Source: a virus
Length of the DNA stretch: 49,714 bases
Reading direction: 5' to 3' (one strand)
IMG/VR virus record: IMGVR_UViG_3300049259_000402
Span: 1 to 49,714 of that record
This document shows, in pieces, positions 37,291 to 44,977 of the stretch. The translations under genes and the position numbers were made by a program. Positions within the stretch are counted from its first letter, which is position 1. Every line of letters starts with the position of its first letter. Below the pieces are notes generated by a model. The model was not told where the DNA came from. It worked only from the letters and a program-made list of their open reading frames with translations, and did no database searches.

Positions 37291-37813
37291 CGCTGGCCTC
37301 CGTGTCGGCCAGCGGCTCGTCGTCGGCCGCGAGCAGAACCTCATCAACGTCGAAGCCAGCTGCACGCAACACCGCATACACGGCGCGCCAGGTCCGCGCA
37401 TTCGATTCGACGTCGACCGGCAACGCGCGGATCACGTCATACACGGCCTGCCAGATATGCTCCGGAACGGACCGCTTGACCCCGGGACGCCCGAGAAGCT
37501 CGTCGGCTGCGGCAAACGGGTCGTACGGTTCGCGGTAGCGGCCCGCGTGATGCGCGACGTTGAGCGCGTCGATAACCCACGGCTTTCCAGGCAGCACCAT
37601 GGCTTCGTCGTCTGCCGGTGCCACAGCTACGACATCGCGCATGGTCTCGTTCGGCTGCGGTGGTGGCGCGAGCAGACCAGCAGCGGCCAGGTTGGCCGCC
37701 ATGAGGTCGGCCCAGTCCTCGTTGCGTTCCGTCAACGGCCGCGCGTGCAACACGCTGGCCGTGGCCTTCAGCGACGCAACGACCGCCGCGTGGCGGGTGT
37801 CCTCAACCATCAC
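37283..37813 (-). CDS. Hypothetical protein, unknown
   Basis: 176 aa from the GTG at 37813, which overlaps the upstream stop (GTGA); the next codon is ATG and could serve instead. Helical, with 'HAAVVASLKATASVLHARPL', 'EDWADLMAANLAAAGLLAPP' and 'IWQAVYDVIRALPVDVESNA', then an acidic tail. No Cys motif or catalytic signature. Confidence 0.62.
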   Translation of the reverse strand: MMVEDTRHAAVVASLKATASVLHARPLTERNEDWADLMAANLAAAGLLAPPPQPNETMRDVVAVAPADDEAMVLPGKPWVIDALNVAHHAGRYREPYDPFAAADELLGRPGVKRSVPEHIWQAVYDVIRALPVDVESNARTWRAVYAVLRAAGFDVDEVLLAADDEPLADTEASDG

Positions 37814-38238
37814 GCACCTGCCGGCAATGCTCGGGTGGTCTCGAACCGCTCGAACACCGTGCTGCCATCCTCGGTTCGCATGTACGGCAGCATCACCTGC
37901 GGCAAGCTCACCATCTCCGTCTCGATGATCGCCAACTGCGCCGCCACCCAATCGCCGAGGATGCGCCACGCGCCCCGCTCGACGTGCTCGGCGGTCAGGT
38001 AGCGCGCTTCGACACGTTGCCGCTTCAGAACTTCCCGGACGGCCGCGGCACGGCACGGCAACGTGTAGTGCAGGGTGTCACCGCCCACCGGGATAGCGAA
38101 GTCGACGCCGACGAGACGCCCGTGAGTGTCGAACTCCGTGGCGACACCGCGCGCGCCGGCCTTAACGAGCTTGGTCGTGATCTCCTGCAGGGTGCGGCCG
38201 ACTGCAACTTTGGTCGTGTAATTGAGCAACGGCATCAT
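37810..38238 (-). CDS. Conserved phage protein of unknown function
   Basis: 142 aa, ATG at 38238. 'PLLNYTTKVAVGRTLQEITTKL', 'VDFAIPVGGDTLHYTLPC', 'GAWRILGDWVAAQLAIIETEM' and 'LPQVMLPYMRTEDGSTVFE' match a family found widely in phages of gram-positive bacteria and in prophages. No function is established to my knowledge. Its start overlaps the stop of a 15-codon reading frame. Confidence 0.75.
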   Translation of the reverse strand: MMPLLNYTTKVAVGRTLQEITTKLVKAGARGVATEFDTHGRLVGVDFAIPVGGDTLHYTLPCRAAAVREVLKRQRVEARYLTAEHVERGAWRILGDWVAAQLAIIETEMVSLPQVMLPYMRTEDGSTVFERFETTRALPAGA

Positions 38239-38282
38239 TGCTCACCGCCGCCGACCGCGCGGATCCCTGGTGGGGTGATCAT
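38235..38282 (-). CDS. Possible 15-residue coupling peptide
   Basis: ATG at 38282 overlaps the upstream zinc-binding gene's stop, and its own stop overlaps the next ATG at 38238. GGAGGACCAGAC is a strong ribosome site. The product is MITPPGIRAVGGGEQ. It fills exactly the 40-base gap between two genes, so it may simply carry ribosomes across. Confidence 0.35.
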   Translation of the reverse strand: MITPPGIRAVGGGEQ

Positions 38283-38476
38283 GTCTGGTCCTCCGTTCGT
38301 GCGGCCTTGATCCGCTGCCAATGACTCGTACAGCCCTGCAACTGCCGGCCAGTGATCGGGCTGGTGCAATAGACGTCCCGCTGCGCGCCACACAGTGGGC
38401 ACTGGACACCGACGCTGGCGTCCTGGGCGGCAACGTCCTCCAACGTGGCCGGAACGGAATCCATCTGGTGGTTCAC
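38279..38476 (-). CDS. Small zinc-binding protein
   Basis: 65 aa, ATG at 38476 overlapping the stop of the helicase-loader-like gene. 'CPLCGAQRDVYCTSPITGRQLQGCTSHWQ' has Cys-x2-Cys, Cys and Cys/His spacing like the short 'CPxCGA..G..C' zinc proteins common in actinomycetes. Function unknown. Confidence 0.65.
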   Translation of the reverse strand: MNHQMDSVPATLEDVAAQDASVGVQCPLCGAQRDVYCTSPITGRQLQGCTSHWQRIKAARTEDQT

Positions 38477-39057
38477 GACGGGGTCTCGCCCTCGACCGCA
38501 TCGGGCAGGTTGGGCTTGCGAACGGACTCCAGTTCGGCGCGGGCGTTCTCGATCAGCCGGCGACGGTCGTTCGGGTCAACCGGCTCGGCGACCGAGCGGG
38601 GGATGCGCACCGCGAACCGATCGGCGAACCGCTCGACCTCCGGCGGCGGTTCGGTGTGCGGCGCGGCCGTGAGCGCGGGCGCCACGGGCATCGGTTGGTC
38701 GTCGGCCCACGCCGCGAGCGCGGTGTCGGTGGCGTGCTGGATGTAGTCGCGGCGCCATGCGAGCTCGGCGCGTGGGTCGTCGGCGAGTTCCTTCGGCGGG
38801 GTGAGGTCGGTGCGCAGCACGGTGCGGCGGATCGTGGCGCGGACTTCGTCGATGGCGTCGGTGATGCGGGCCGGGGTGATGCGGGGTTTGTCGCCGCCGC
38901 GGCGGTGGTAGTTGATCGCGGCGCGGCGGGCCAGTGGCCACGTCCACCGTTCCTCTTCGGCGATGACGAGCCACGCCATGACGTCGCCTTCGCCGACGGT
39001 GCGGTAGTCGAACCCGGCGACGAGCGTGAGCAGGTCGATGATTTCGTTGCGGTTCAC
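38473..39057 (-). CDS. Helicase loader / inhibitor-like replication protein
   Basis: 194 aa, ATG at 39057. 'NRNEIIDLLTLVAGFDYRTVGEGDVMAWLVIAEEE' resembles the start of phage replicative-helicase loader/inhibitor proteins and of a common actinophage protein found after the replication initiator. 'AINYHRRGGDKPRITPARI' follows. The C-terminus is polar. It overlaps the initiator-like gene by 4 bases. The assignment is from pattern and context. Confidence 0.62.
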   Translation of the reverse strand: MNRNEIIDLLTLVAGFDYRTVGEGDVMAWLVIAEEERWTWPLARRAAINYHRRGGDKPRITPARITDAIDEVRATIRRTVLRTDLTPPKELADDPRAELAWRRDYIQHATDTALAAWADDQPMPVAPALTAAPHTEPPPEVERFADRFAVRIPRSVAEPVDPNDRRRLIENARAELESVRKPNLPDAVEGETPS

Positions 39058-39995
39058 GGGGTGGGTCCTGCCGGCAGCGCGGGCTGTTCCGGGTGCTTGA
39101 GGGCCTGGATCGACGCCATGCGGGCGTCGGTGGTGGAGGGCTTGTCGGCGGCGCGTCGGGTGTGACCGTTGCGGCGTTTGACCACGTCAGCTACCAACGA
39201 TGGCAGCAGGCCGGGGCCGATGCCGGTGCGGCTCAGCCAGTCGTCGAGTCCGGCTTGGACGGTGGCCTCGTCGTACTGTTTGAGCAGGTCAGCGGCGTGG
39301 TAGGCGAGCGCGGTGCAGGTCGCGGCGGGGTAGTCGAGGCCCAGGACGCGGCGGACGAGTCGGAACGCGGCGGTGCTGGTCGGGCCGGCTGCGGCTGGGG
39401 GCAGCGTTTCGTCTCGCACGTTCGAGTCGTGAGGCGCCATGCCAAGGTGAGTTGGTTCTTCTTCTGTTCTCTGTACTCTGTCCTCTGGCGATCCGAAGCG
39501 ATGGTTTTGCGATCGGTGGTCCGATCGCATATCCGATCGGTCATGCGATGGTTCATCGGGTGGACCTGGATCGCGCGGATCCAGCGGCGGGCAGAACTCG
39601 CAGTTGGGATCGATGACACCGGCGTCGATGTGCCAGCGCCGATGGTTGCCGATGCGGCCGCCCGTAGCCTTCTTCTCAGCCGCTGCGGCAATCTCCTCGG
39701 CGCTGCGCTGATGTTCCAGGTAGTCGTGCACCTGGACGTAGCCCGCCGGAACGGCCTGACAGGTCGGACACGAATGGCCGTGACGGTGCACCAGCTCCGC
39801 TTCGAGCTCCCGCCGAACCTTCGGCGTGCCGCGTTTGGCCCACGACGCGGCCGACACTCGGCCGTCGGTCCGGTTGCGTGAGCACCAGAACCACGTGCTC
39901 ATCAGCACCCGGAATGCCTTGTCCGACAAGGGTTCGATCTTCGGGTGCTCATCCATGCCGTCGTGCACACGGATGTAGGTACGCTTGTCGGCCAA
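39054..39995 (-). CDS. Replication-initiator-like protein (DnaD/winged-helix type)
   Basis: 313 aa from the TTG at 39995, which sits seven bases after GGAGG; the ATG at 40010 encodes that ribosome site itself. 'RTYIRVHDGMDEHPKIEPLSDKAFRVLMSTWFWCSRN' is the winged-helix N-terminus typical of phage replisome organisers, with a Cys pair 'SCPTCQAV'. The middle is Asp/Arg-rich and disordered (140-205). The C-terminus has 'LDDWLSRTGIGPGLLPSLVAD'. It probably binds the origin and recruits the helicase with the following gene. Confidence 0.68.
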   Translation of the reverse strand: MADKRTYIRVHDGMDEHPKIEPLSDKAFRVLMSTWFWCSRNRTDGRVSAASWAKRGTPKVRRELEAELVHRHGHSCPTCQAVPAGYVQVHDYLEHQRSAEEIAAAAEKKATGGRIGNHRRWHIDAGVIDPNCEFCPPLDPRDPGPPDEPSHDRSDMRSDHRSQNHRFGSPEDRVQRTEEEPTHLGMAPHDSNVRDETLPPAAAGPTSTAAFRLVRRVLGLDYPAATCTALAYHAADLLKQYDEATVQAGLDDWLSRTGIGPGLLPSLVADVVKRRNGHTRRAADKPSTTDARMASIQALKHPEQPALPAGPTP

Positions 39996-40055
39996 TGTGG
40001 CGCCTCCCATCTGTTCGCGCCATGACGGATAGGCGGCCCGGGAGCAGGTCGGGCA

Positions 40056-40373
40056 TCATGTGGCGCCCTTCCCTGGTGACTGGCCGGCGTGCAGTGAGGC
40101 GGTCAGGGCGTCTTCGGTTAGTCGCCGGATCCGGTAGCCCGCCGGGTCGCGTGTCCATCCGAGACTGGCCACTGCTGCGTGGTCTTCGGAACCCATGCCG
40201 GCGCACAGCACCGCGAGGTGCCGGACCGCGGTGAGGTGGTCGCCGGTGAGCGCGGCGGCGTGTTCGAGGATGTCGGCCACCACGGCGGGGTTGAGGTCGT
40301 GGATGGCGGTGATGAGGTCCAGAGCGAGCGGGATCAGTGCGGCGGTCAGCTCGTCTCCTGCGAGCGCGGTCAT
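40056..40373 (-). CDS. Small helical protein, unknown
   Basis: 105 aa, ATG at 40373. Ala/Leu-rich helices ('ALIPLALDLITAIHDLNPAVV', 'AVRHLAVLCAGMGSEDHAAV'), then 'LGWTRDPAGYRIRRLTEDAL'. As the sequence stands, the preceding gene runs into this one in frame because of a one-base change near 40442-40446. Confidence 0.62.
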   Translation of the reverse strand: MTALAGDELTAALIPLALDLITAIHDLNPAVVADILEHAAALTGDHLTAVRHLAVLCAGMGSEDHAAVASLGWTRDPAGYRIRRLTEDALTASLHAGQSPGKGAT

Positions 40374-40664
40374 GGCTGGCTGCCTGACGCGACGTGCGGC
40401 TCGCTGAAGACGTGCCACACATACCCACCGTCGATCACAGTCCCCCAGGTGATACCAACGCGGGTCAACGGTTCTTCCTGTGCCGACGAGGTGGAAGCGC
40501 GTGGTGACGGTGTCCGAGTTCGGGTCGACAGCGGCCCACACGTGGACGTCGCGGTGCTGGACGGCGAGATGCAGAAATGCGCCGGTTGGGATCTTGACGT
40601 CGCAGGTGTCGATGCGATCGGACATGAACGGCAGCCGGTATTTGTGGATCACGAGGTCATTCAT
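40370..40664 (-). pseudogene. DUF7352-like gene with a one-base frameshift
   Basis: ATG at 40664 with TGGAGGAACTGCG upstream. The product 'VIHKYRLPF...FLHLAVQHRDVHVWAAVDPNSDTVTTRFHLVGTGRTV' follows the DUF7352-like phage pattern up to 'WYHLG'. The family ending appears one base out of frame as 'TVIDGGYVWHVFSEPHVASG', stopping at the TGA (40370) that overlaps the next ATG. Removing one G from the five-G run (40442-40446) restores a 97-aa protein. In the zero frame the gene fuses with its neighbour (202 aa in all). It could be a mutation, a sequencing error or a recoding site. Confidence 0.7.
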
Positions 40665-40966
40665 CGCAGTTCCTCCAGCACGGCATCCCACTGCGTTGGG
40701 CGCCAGAGCCTGCCGTGGTCGCCGAGCGCGGCCAGCCACTCCGGCTGGCCAGGTCCGAGCCGGCCGCCGTCAGCTTTAAGTTCGGCGAGCAGCACCCTGC
40801 CGTGGCGAGCGAGGACGAGGTCGGGGAAGCCGCGGTGACCGGTCATGGGTGTGGACCAACTGCCGGACGGGCGGCGGGCGGGCCGGAAGTGAGCAACCAT
40901 CCAGGAGTGGGAGCGGGCGGTGTCCAGGACGCGTCGTTGCCAGTCCGCTTCGGACAGGAGTTGCAC
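40661..40966 (-). CDS. VRR-NUC domain nuclease
   Basis: 101 aa, ATG at 40966. A minimal VRR-NUC fold of the PD-(D/E)xK superfamily: 'DWQRRVLDTARSHSWMVAHFRPA', 'GFPDLVLARHGRVLLAELKADGG' with Asp49 and Glu62-x-Lys64 as the metal-binding triad, then 'GQPEWLAAL'. Family members cleave structured or flapped DNA; phage forms likely act in replication or recombination. It is coupled to the frameshifted gene downstream. Confidence 0.9.
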   Translation of the reverse strand: MQLLSEADWQRRVLDTARSHSWMVAHFRPARRPSGSWSTPMTGHRGFPDLVLARHGRVLLAELKADGGRLGPGQPEWLAALGDHGRLWRPTQWDAVLEELR

Positions 40967-40969
40967 GAA

Positions 40970-41725
40970 TCACGCCCCTGTCTGTTGTTCGGTCAGGCCC
41001 AGGGTGGCGCAGGTGTGCAGGACGGCGGCCGCGTCGGTGTGCAGGACGTGGGCGGTCCATTCGACGGAGTGTCCGGCGGCGGTCATCTGCACGATGGCGG
41101 CCGCGCGTTCGGCGGCCGTCAGGCGGTAAAGCGGTAGCCGCCCGGCGATGCATTCGGCGACCGCTGAGCGGTCCACACGGGAGCCGTGCCATGCGTTGCG
41201 GGCCAGGGGCCCAGCGGTGGGGTCGTCGATCCTGTCGCGCGGCCACGCGGCCGGTGGTGGCCAGCCTTTGTGGAGCGCGTCGGTGCGTGCGGCGTCGGAT
41301 GGTCCGGGTACGCCGGCCAGCCGGTTGAATTGGTCGCGGACGTCGGCCCATCGCTGGTAGTTGATGCGTCGCTGGGTGAATAGCCGTGACACGTTGCCTG
41401 GTGTCATGCGGAGTTGGCGGGCGCGTTCGGACAGGGGCCAGCCGATCGCGGCAAGCGCGCGTTGCCGGCGCGCCGCGCCGATGGCCAGAACGACGTCCTG
41501 GTTGGGGTGTGGGTGGATGGTGACGCGGAGCAGGGCGAGGGCGACGTCGAGGTGGACGCGTCGTCGGACGCCGTCGAGGATGGCGATGACGGTGCAGTGG
41601 CTGACATCGGCGGCCTGCCCGATCGAGCGTGGCGGTAGGTCGAGGGCGACCAGGCCGCGGATGTGGTCGCGGACGCGGTCGATGCAGACCAGCGGGTTGT
41701 CGCGTCGGGCGGTGGCCGTGGTCAT
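40970..41725 (-). CDS. Actinophage helix-turn-helix DNA-binding protein
   Basis: 251 aa, ATG at 41725. Two HTH-like units: 'IGQAADVSHCTVIAILDG' at about 40-58 and 'LSERARQLRMTPGNVSRLFTQ' at about 100-120. 'KGWPPPAAWPRDRIDDPTAGP' is the conserved Trp/Asp block of a protein frequent in actinophage early regions, followed by a third HTH-like C-terminus ('LTAAERAAAIVQMTAAGHSVEWTA'). Probably a transcription regulator. Family function not established. Confidence 0.78.
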   Translation of the reverse strand: MTTATARRDNPLVCIDRVRDHIRGLVALDLPPRSIGQAADVSHCTVIAILDGVRRRVHLDVALALLRVTIHPHPNQDVVLAIGAARRQRALAAIGWPLSERARQLRMTPGNVSRLFTQRRINYQRWADVRDQFNRLAGVPGPSDAARTDALHKGWPPPAAWPRDRIDDPTAGPLARNAWHGSRVDRSAVAECIAGRLPLYRLTAAERAAAIVQMTAAGHSVEWTAHVLHTDAAAVLHTCATLGLTEQQTGA

Positions 41726-42576
41726 TGCGGTTCCACAGGCGGCGGCGGGAAGCCCAGGAACACCGGCACGGGGTCGATCTCGCTGCGAAGTTGACCGACG
41801 AGTCCGGCGATGATTTCCCGGCGCACCCGGTCTGGTCGGAGCAGCGCGTACCCGATGGCCAGGGCGCGATTGACGATGCGCCACCGAAGCCGCGCCTGGA
41901 CCTCGGCTGGGGGGACACCGAGGAACGGCGAGATACTGATCACGAACGCAGCGGGAACGTCGAGTCGGCCCTTTTCCCCTGCCCTGGCGTTCGTGGTTTC
42001 CTCAAAGGTGAGCTGGACATCGCCGGAGTCCAGCCGTACGCCGCTGTTGAAATTGACGCTGCGCTTGGCGTCGAACGTCCGGGCGATCTCCAACATGGTC
42101 GCGGCGTCGGGGTCCACGACGGTGTGCGCGAGGTCCTCTAGCTGTTCGGCGAAGTCCGCCTGGCCGCCGAGCTTGTTGTGGCATGCCAGCCATTTCTGCC
42201 AGTCCGGGTCGGCCTTGAGGGTGAGGGTCGCGGTGTGGGAGCGCCAGCCCGGCAGGGTGGCGTCGACGTGGTCGTCGAATACGGCGACCAACTTGCCGCC
42301 GTCGGGGTCGGCCCACACGGTGGTCGTCGCGTCGTCGGCGAGCCGGTTGATGTACTCGGCGAAGTCGTTCGGGTCGTGGACGTTGGCGGTGCCGCGGTTG
42401 CGTCGTGGCGTGCCGAGGTGCCGTTCGAGGCTGCGTTCCTCGACCCGTTCGTCGTTACGCAGCCGGGCGATGACGAACGCGGTGTCCTGCTCGACGGTGG
42501 ACGTCCTCAGGGACCGGTCGGCGTCGCGATAGGCCAGCTCGGCGGCCGCCGAGACCAGGTTGTCGGTGTCGGTCAT
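41722..42576 (-). CDS. DUF2303 (YfdQ-like) protein
   Basis: 284 aa, ATG at 42576. 'ERHLGTPRRNRGTANVHDPNDFAEYINRL', 'KLVAVFDDHVDATLPGWRSHTATL', 'HNKLGGQADFAEQLEDLAHTV' and 'VNFNSGVRLDSGDVQLTFEETT' are hallmarks of DUF2303/YfdQ, a phage family usually found near recombination genes. Biochemical role unknown. It overlaps the 114-aa gene upstream by one base. Confidence 0.88.
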   Translation of the reverse strand: MTDTDNLVSAAAELAYRDADRSLRTSTVEQDTAFVIARLRNDERVEERSLERHLGTPRRNRGTANVHDPNDFAEYINRLADDATTTVWADPDGGKLVAVFDDHVDATLPGWRSHTATLTLKADPDWQKWLACHNKLGGQADFAEQLEDLAHTVVDPDAATMLEIARTFDAKRSVNFNSGVRLDSGDVQLTFEETTNARAGEKGRLDVPAAFVISISPFLGVPPAEVQARLRWRIVNRALAIGYALLRPDRVRREIIAGLVGQLRSEIDPVPVFLGFPPPPVEPQ

Positions 42577-42920
42577 CAGGAGGTCTGTCCTTCCATGTCG
42601 AACATGGTGTGCTGCTTGGGTGGGTTGCGGGTGAGGTTGTTCTGGTCGTCGACGTAGAAGATCGACGCCGGCAGGTCGTACGACGGCACCTTCGCGGTGA
42701 CGCGGGCGGTCACGGTGACGACGTCCTCGGTGCCGGACTGCGGCTTCACGTCGATCGTGAGCTGGATCCGGCCGGCCTTGCGGATTTCGGTCACGGCCGC
42801 GACGAGGTCGCGCATCGTGATCGACAGCTCGGTGTGTGTCTTGCCCTTGTCGAGGTCGTACAGCAGCGCCGCGAACGGGCGTAGCTCGGTGGACTTGTCC
42901 TCGGTGGACTGCTCGGTCAT
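42576..42920 (-). CDS. Conserved partner of DUF2303, unknown
   Basis: 114 aa, ATG at 42920. 'LRPFAALLYDLDKGKTHTELSITMRDLVAAVTEIRKAGRIQLTI', 'VTARVTAKVPSYDLPASIFYVDDQNNLTRNPP' is a pattern I recall immediately upstream of DUF2303 in actinophages. Fixed gene order suggests a joint role in DNA replication or recombination. No catalytic motif seen. Confidence 0.75.
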   Translation of the reverse strand: MTEQSTEDKSTELRPFAALLYDLDKGKTHTELSITMRDLVAAVTEIRKAGRIQLTIDVKPQSGTEDVVTVTARVTAKVPSYDLPASIFYVDDQNNLTRNPPKQHTMFDMEGQTS

Positions 42921-42975
42921 CGTGTTGTCCCTTCCCGGTGGAGTTCCCGTGGCGTGCTCGGCCCGTGCGGTCGTG

Positions 42976-43344
42976 TCAGCCGCTGCCGTTGATCGCGGTG
43001 CGCAGCGTGCGCAAGGTACGTTCGGCCTTCAGGGCGCGGGCTTTCCACGCGTTCCGGTCGGCGGTGATCTCGCTGAGGTTGCCGAGTTGCGCCAGCAGAT
43101 CGGTTACCGCGTCCTGGGTGGTGGCGGCCTTCGGGGCGCGATGCTTGTTCAGGTGTGGCCGGATCGAGAATTGCTTCCGGGACACGTAGTCGCAGTGCAG
43201 GCATCCGTAGGCGGTGCTGCCGTCGTCGAGCAGCAGCGTCCGGGTCTGTTGCAACATCACGGCGTGACCGTTCGGGGTGGCCATGCCGGCGTTGGTGGGC
43301 TCGTCGGCGATGACTTCGTGCCCAAACGCTGTCGTGGCGGTCAC
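42976..43344 (-). CDS. C2H2-like zinc-finger phage protein
   Basis: 122 aa, GTG at 43344 overlapping the upstream stop. Residues 48-68 hold a single C2H2-type finger 'CLHCDYVSRKQFSIRPHLNKH' (Cys-x2-Cys-x12-His-x3-His), followed by a helical region ('AVTDLLAQLGNLSEITADRN', 'ARALKAERTLRTLRTAI'). Such single-finger proteins recur in actinophage early operons. Probably nucleic-acid binding. Confidence 0.75.
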   Translation of the reverse strand: MTATTAFGHEVIADEPTNAGMATPNGHAVMLQQTRTLLLDDGSTAYGCLHCDYVSRKQFSIRPHLNKHRAPKAATTQDAVTDLLAQLGNLSEITADRNAWKARALKAERTLRTLRTAINGSG

Positions 43345-43652
43345 GGCTGCACACCGTCCCCGTTCTCAGTACCGTCCGGGCGTCCCTGCCAACCTGAACC
43401 GGGCTCGCCGACCAGGAGGTCGTAGGACTCCGACTCGCCAGTACCCCGGATCTCCTCGACAGTGACACCGATCGTGCGGGCCGCTGTCAGGAAGGATTCC
43501 GACTCGCGGTCGAACACGGTGACTAGCCATGCCTCCCGGCCATCGGCCAGCGGCCGCGCTTCCAGCCAGTTGGCGAACGTCCCCGTGGCGGTCCAGAAGG
43601 ACATCTTCACGTCGACCGTGGCCGTAACCACGTAGCTATGGACAGCCATCAC
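43341..43652 (-). CDS. Hypothetical protein, unknown
   Basis: 103 aa from the GTG at 43652 (overlapping the upstream stop); the adjacent ATG at 43649 is an alternative. Beta-rich N-terminal half ('VHSYVVTATVDVKMSFW', 'AWLVTVFDRESESFL') and a Gly-rich polar tail. No family recognised. Confidence 0.62.
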   Translation of the reverse strand: MMAVHSYVVTATVDVKMSFWTATGTFANWLEARPLADGREAWLVTVFDRESESFLTAARTIGVTVEEIRGTGESESYDLLVGEPGSGWQGRPDGTENGDGVQP

Positions 43653-44851
43653 GATTCCTCGGTGTCGGCCTGGTCGAGGTTGGCCAGGTAGTGGTCCAGC
43701 GCGCGAGCCGGCTCGTCCTGGCTGGTGATCCGGTGCAGCGAGGCGATCACGTCGGTGGCCTCGGCTCCGGTCAGCTCGCTGGACGAGGCCAGGGAGCGGC
43801 GGATCATCTTGCTGATCGTGTCGAGCTTCTCCGCGCGGTCAGCCACACCGCATGCGGTGAGTTGGGTGTCGATGCGGGTCAGCGCGGCCGCCGACGCCGG
43901 ATCCTCGTCAGCGGAGCCGGTCGGCGCGCCACCCGGCTCGTTGGTGGTCGCATCGGCAATGTCAGCCGGCACGGCGGACGGCCCGGGCGAGGCGGCGGCC
44001 AGCGGCGTCGACGTCGCGACAGACGCAGGTGGCTGGCCGGTGATCTCCTCGACGGTCACGCGATCGACCGGGAACTCTTGCTCCTTGGTGACCTCATGGT
44101 TCTTGATCGACCGGTAGATCGCGGCCAACAGGCTGACCTCGTGCCCAGTCCACCGAATCCGCGGCAGGTCGACCTTGTGTTCCAACTGGTCCAGCGAGAT
44201 GCCCATCTCCTTGAACCAGGCGACCGCGAGATCGATCCGTTCCGACAATGGGGTGCCGTCACCCTGGGCTGAGGTTTCCCGGCACAGCTCCTTCGCGCGT
44301 TCGCTGAACCAGGGCGGCAGGACACCGAAAATGCATTCGCGCAGCCTGCGGGCGCCAGCGTTGGCGTTATTCTCATAGATCTCTTGCAGGCTGACCAGGT
44401 CGTGTGGGGTTGTCTTCTTGGTATGGCGGTCTTTCTTGTCCCGCCGGTGAGGCACAATGAAAGTGTGGGCCAGGCGGGTGCCGGTCTGGACGTCCCAGGC
44501 GAAGGCCTGCATCTCCGACTGGCGCTTCTCGTCGTCGCGGAGCATTTCGATGATGCCGTGCTGGATATGGCCCCAGCAGCGGGCCAGTTCGCGGGCCAGG
44601 TGCACGGTAGGGCCGCTGACGGTCTCCTCGCCGCGCGGTAGCCGGTAGAACGCCTTGTCGGCCATGTAGACCTGGCGGCAGGAGTTCTCCATCTCCCGGA
44701 TCGCTTTGGCTTCCTGGCGGGGAAACTGGCGGGCGCCGTACATGGCGGCGTGGACCTCGGCGACCGCGCGGGACATCTCCACCGCGGTGCCCTGACCGAC
44801 CCGGTCGGGTTGCCCGACCGGCACCGGCAGGGCGATCTCGGTGCTACTCAT
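43649..44851 (-). CDS. Annealase-like recombination protein (partner of the RecE-type nuclease)
   Basis: 400 aa, ATG at 44851. 'GQGTAVEMSRAVAEVHAAMY', 'MADKAFYRLPRGEETVSGPTVHLARELARCWGHIQ', 'MQAFAWDVQTGTRLAHTFIVPHRRDKK' and 'YENNANAGARRLRECIFGVLPPWF' mark a widespread actinophage protein found beside the PD-(D/E)xK exonuclease. Context and size suggest a RecT/Erf-type single-strand annealing function, but sequence similarity to those families is not evident by eye. The C-terminal 130 residues are disordered and Ala/Ser-rich, then helical. Confidence 0.7.
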   Translation of the reverse strand: MSSTEIALPVPVGQPDRVGQGTAVEMSRAVAEVHAAMYGARQFPRQEAKAIREMENSCRQVYMADKAFYRLPRGEETVSGPTVHLARELARCWGHIQHGIIEMLRDDEKRQSEMQAFAWDVQTGTRLAHTFIVPHRRDKKDRHTKKTTPHDLVSLQEIYENNANAGARRLRECIFGVLPPWFSERAKELCRETSAQGDGTPLSERIDLAVAWFKEMGISLDQLEHKVDLPRIRWTGHEVSLLAAIYRSIKNHEVTKEQEFPVDRVTVEEITGQPPASVATSTPLAAASPGPSAVPADIADATTNEPGGAPTGSADEDPASAAALTRIDTQLTACGVADRAEKLDTISKMIRRSLASSSELTGAEATDVIASLHRITSQDEPARALDHYLANLDQADTEES

Positions 44852-44977
44852 CGTTTCCTCCGCATTCCGGGCAGTTCGGATTGCCCGTGCAGTTCTCGCA
44901 TTCGCAGTCGTCGGGGTCGTTCTCGCCAAGGCAGTCCCAGTTGCCGCCGTATCCGTGGCAGCCTCACAGGTCCTCAT
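44844..44977 (-). pseudogene. Small Cys-rich zinc-ribbon gene with a one-base frameshift
   Basis: The ATG at 44977 overlaps the nuclease stop and reads MRTCE. One base later in phase, the frame 'GCHGYGGNWDCLGENDPDDCECENCTGNPNCPECGGNDE' ends at a TAG (44844-44846) that overlaps the annealase ATG. Joining the two needs one extra base in the GAGGC at 44961-44965, giving a 44-aa protein with many CxxC/CxC pairs and start/stop overlaps on both sides, like its neighbours. As given, MRTCE runs instead in a low-complexity frame into the next gene. Mutation or sequencing error are the likely causes. Confidence 0.6.
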
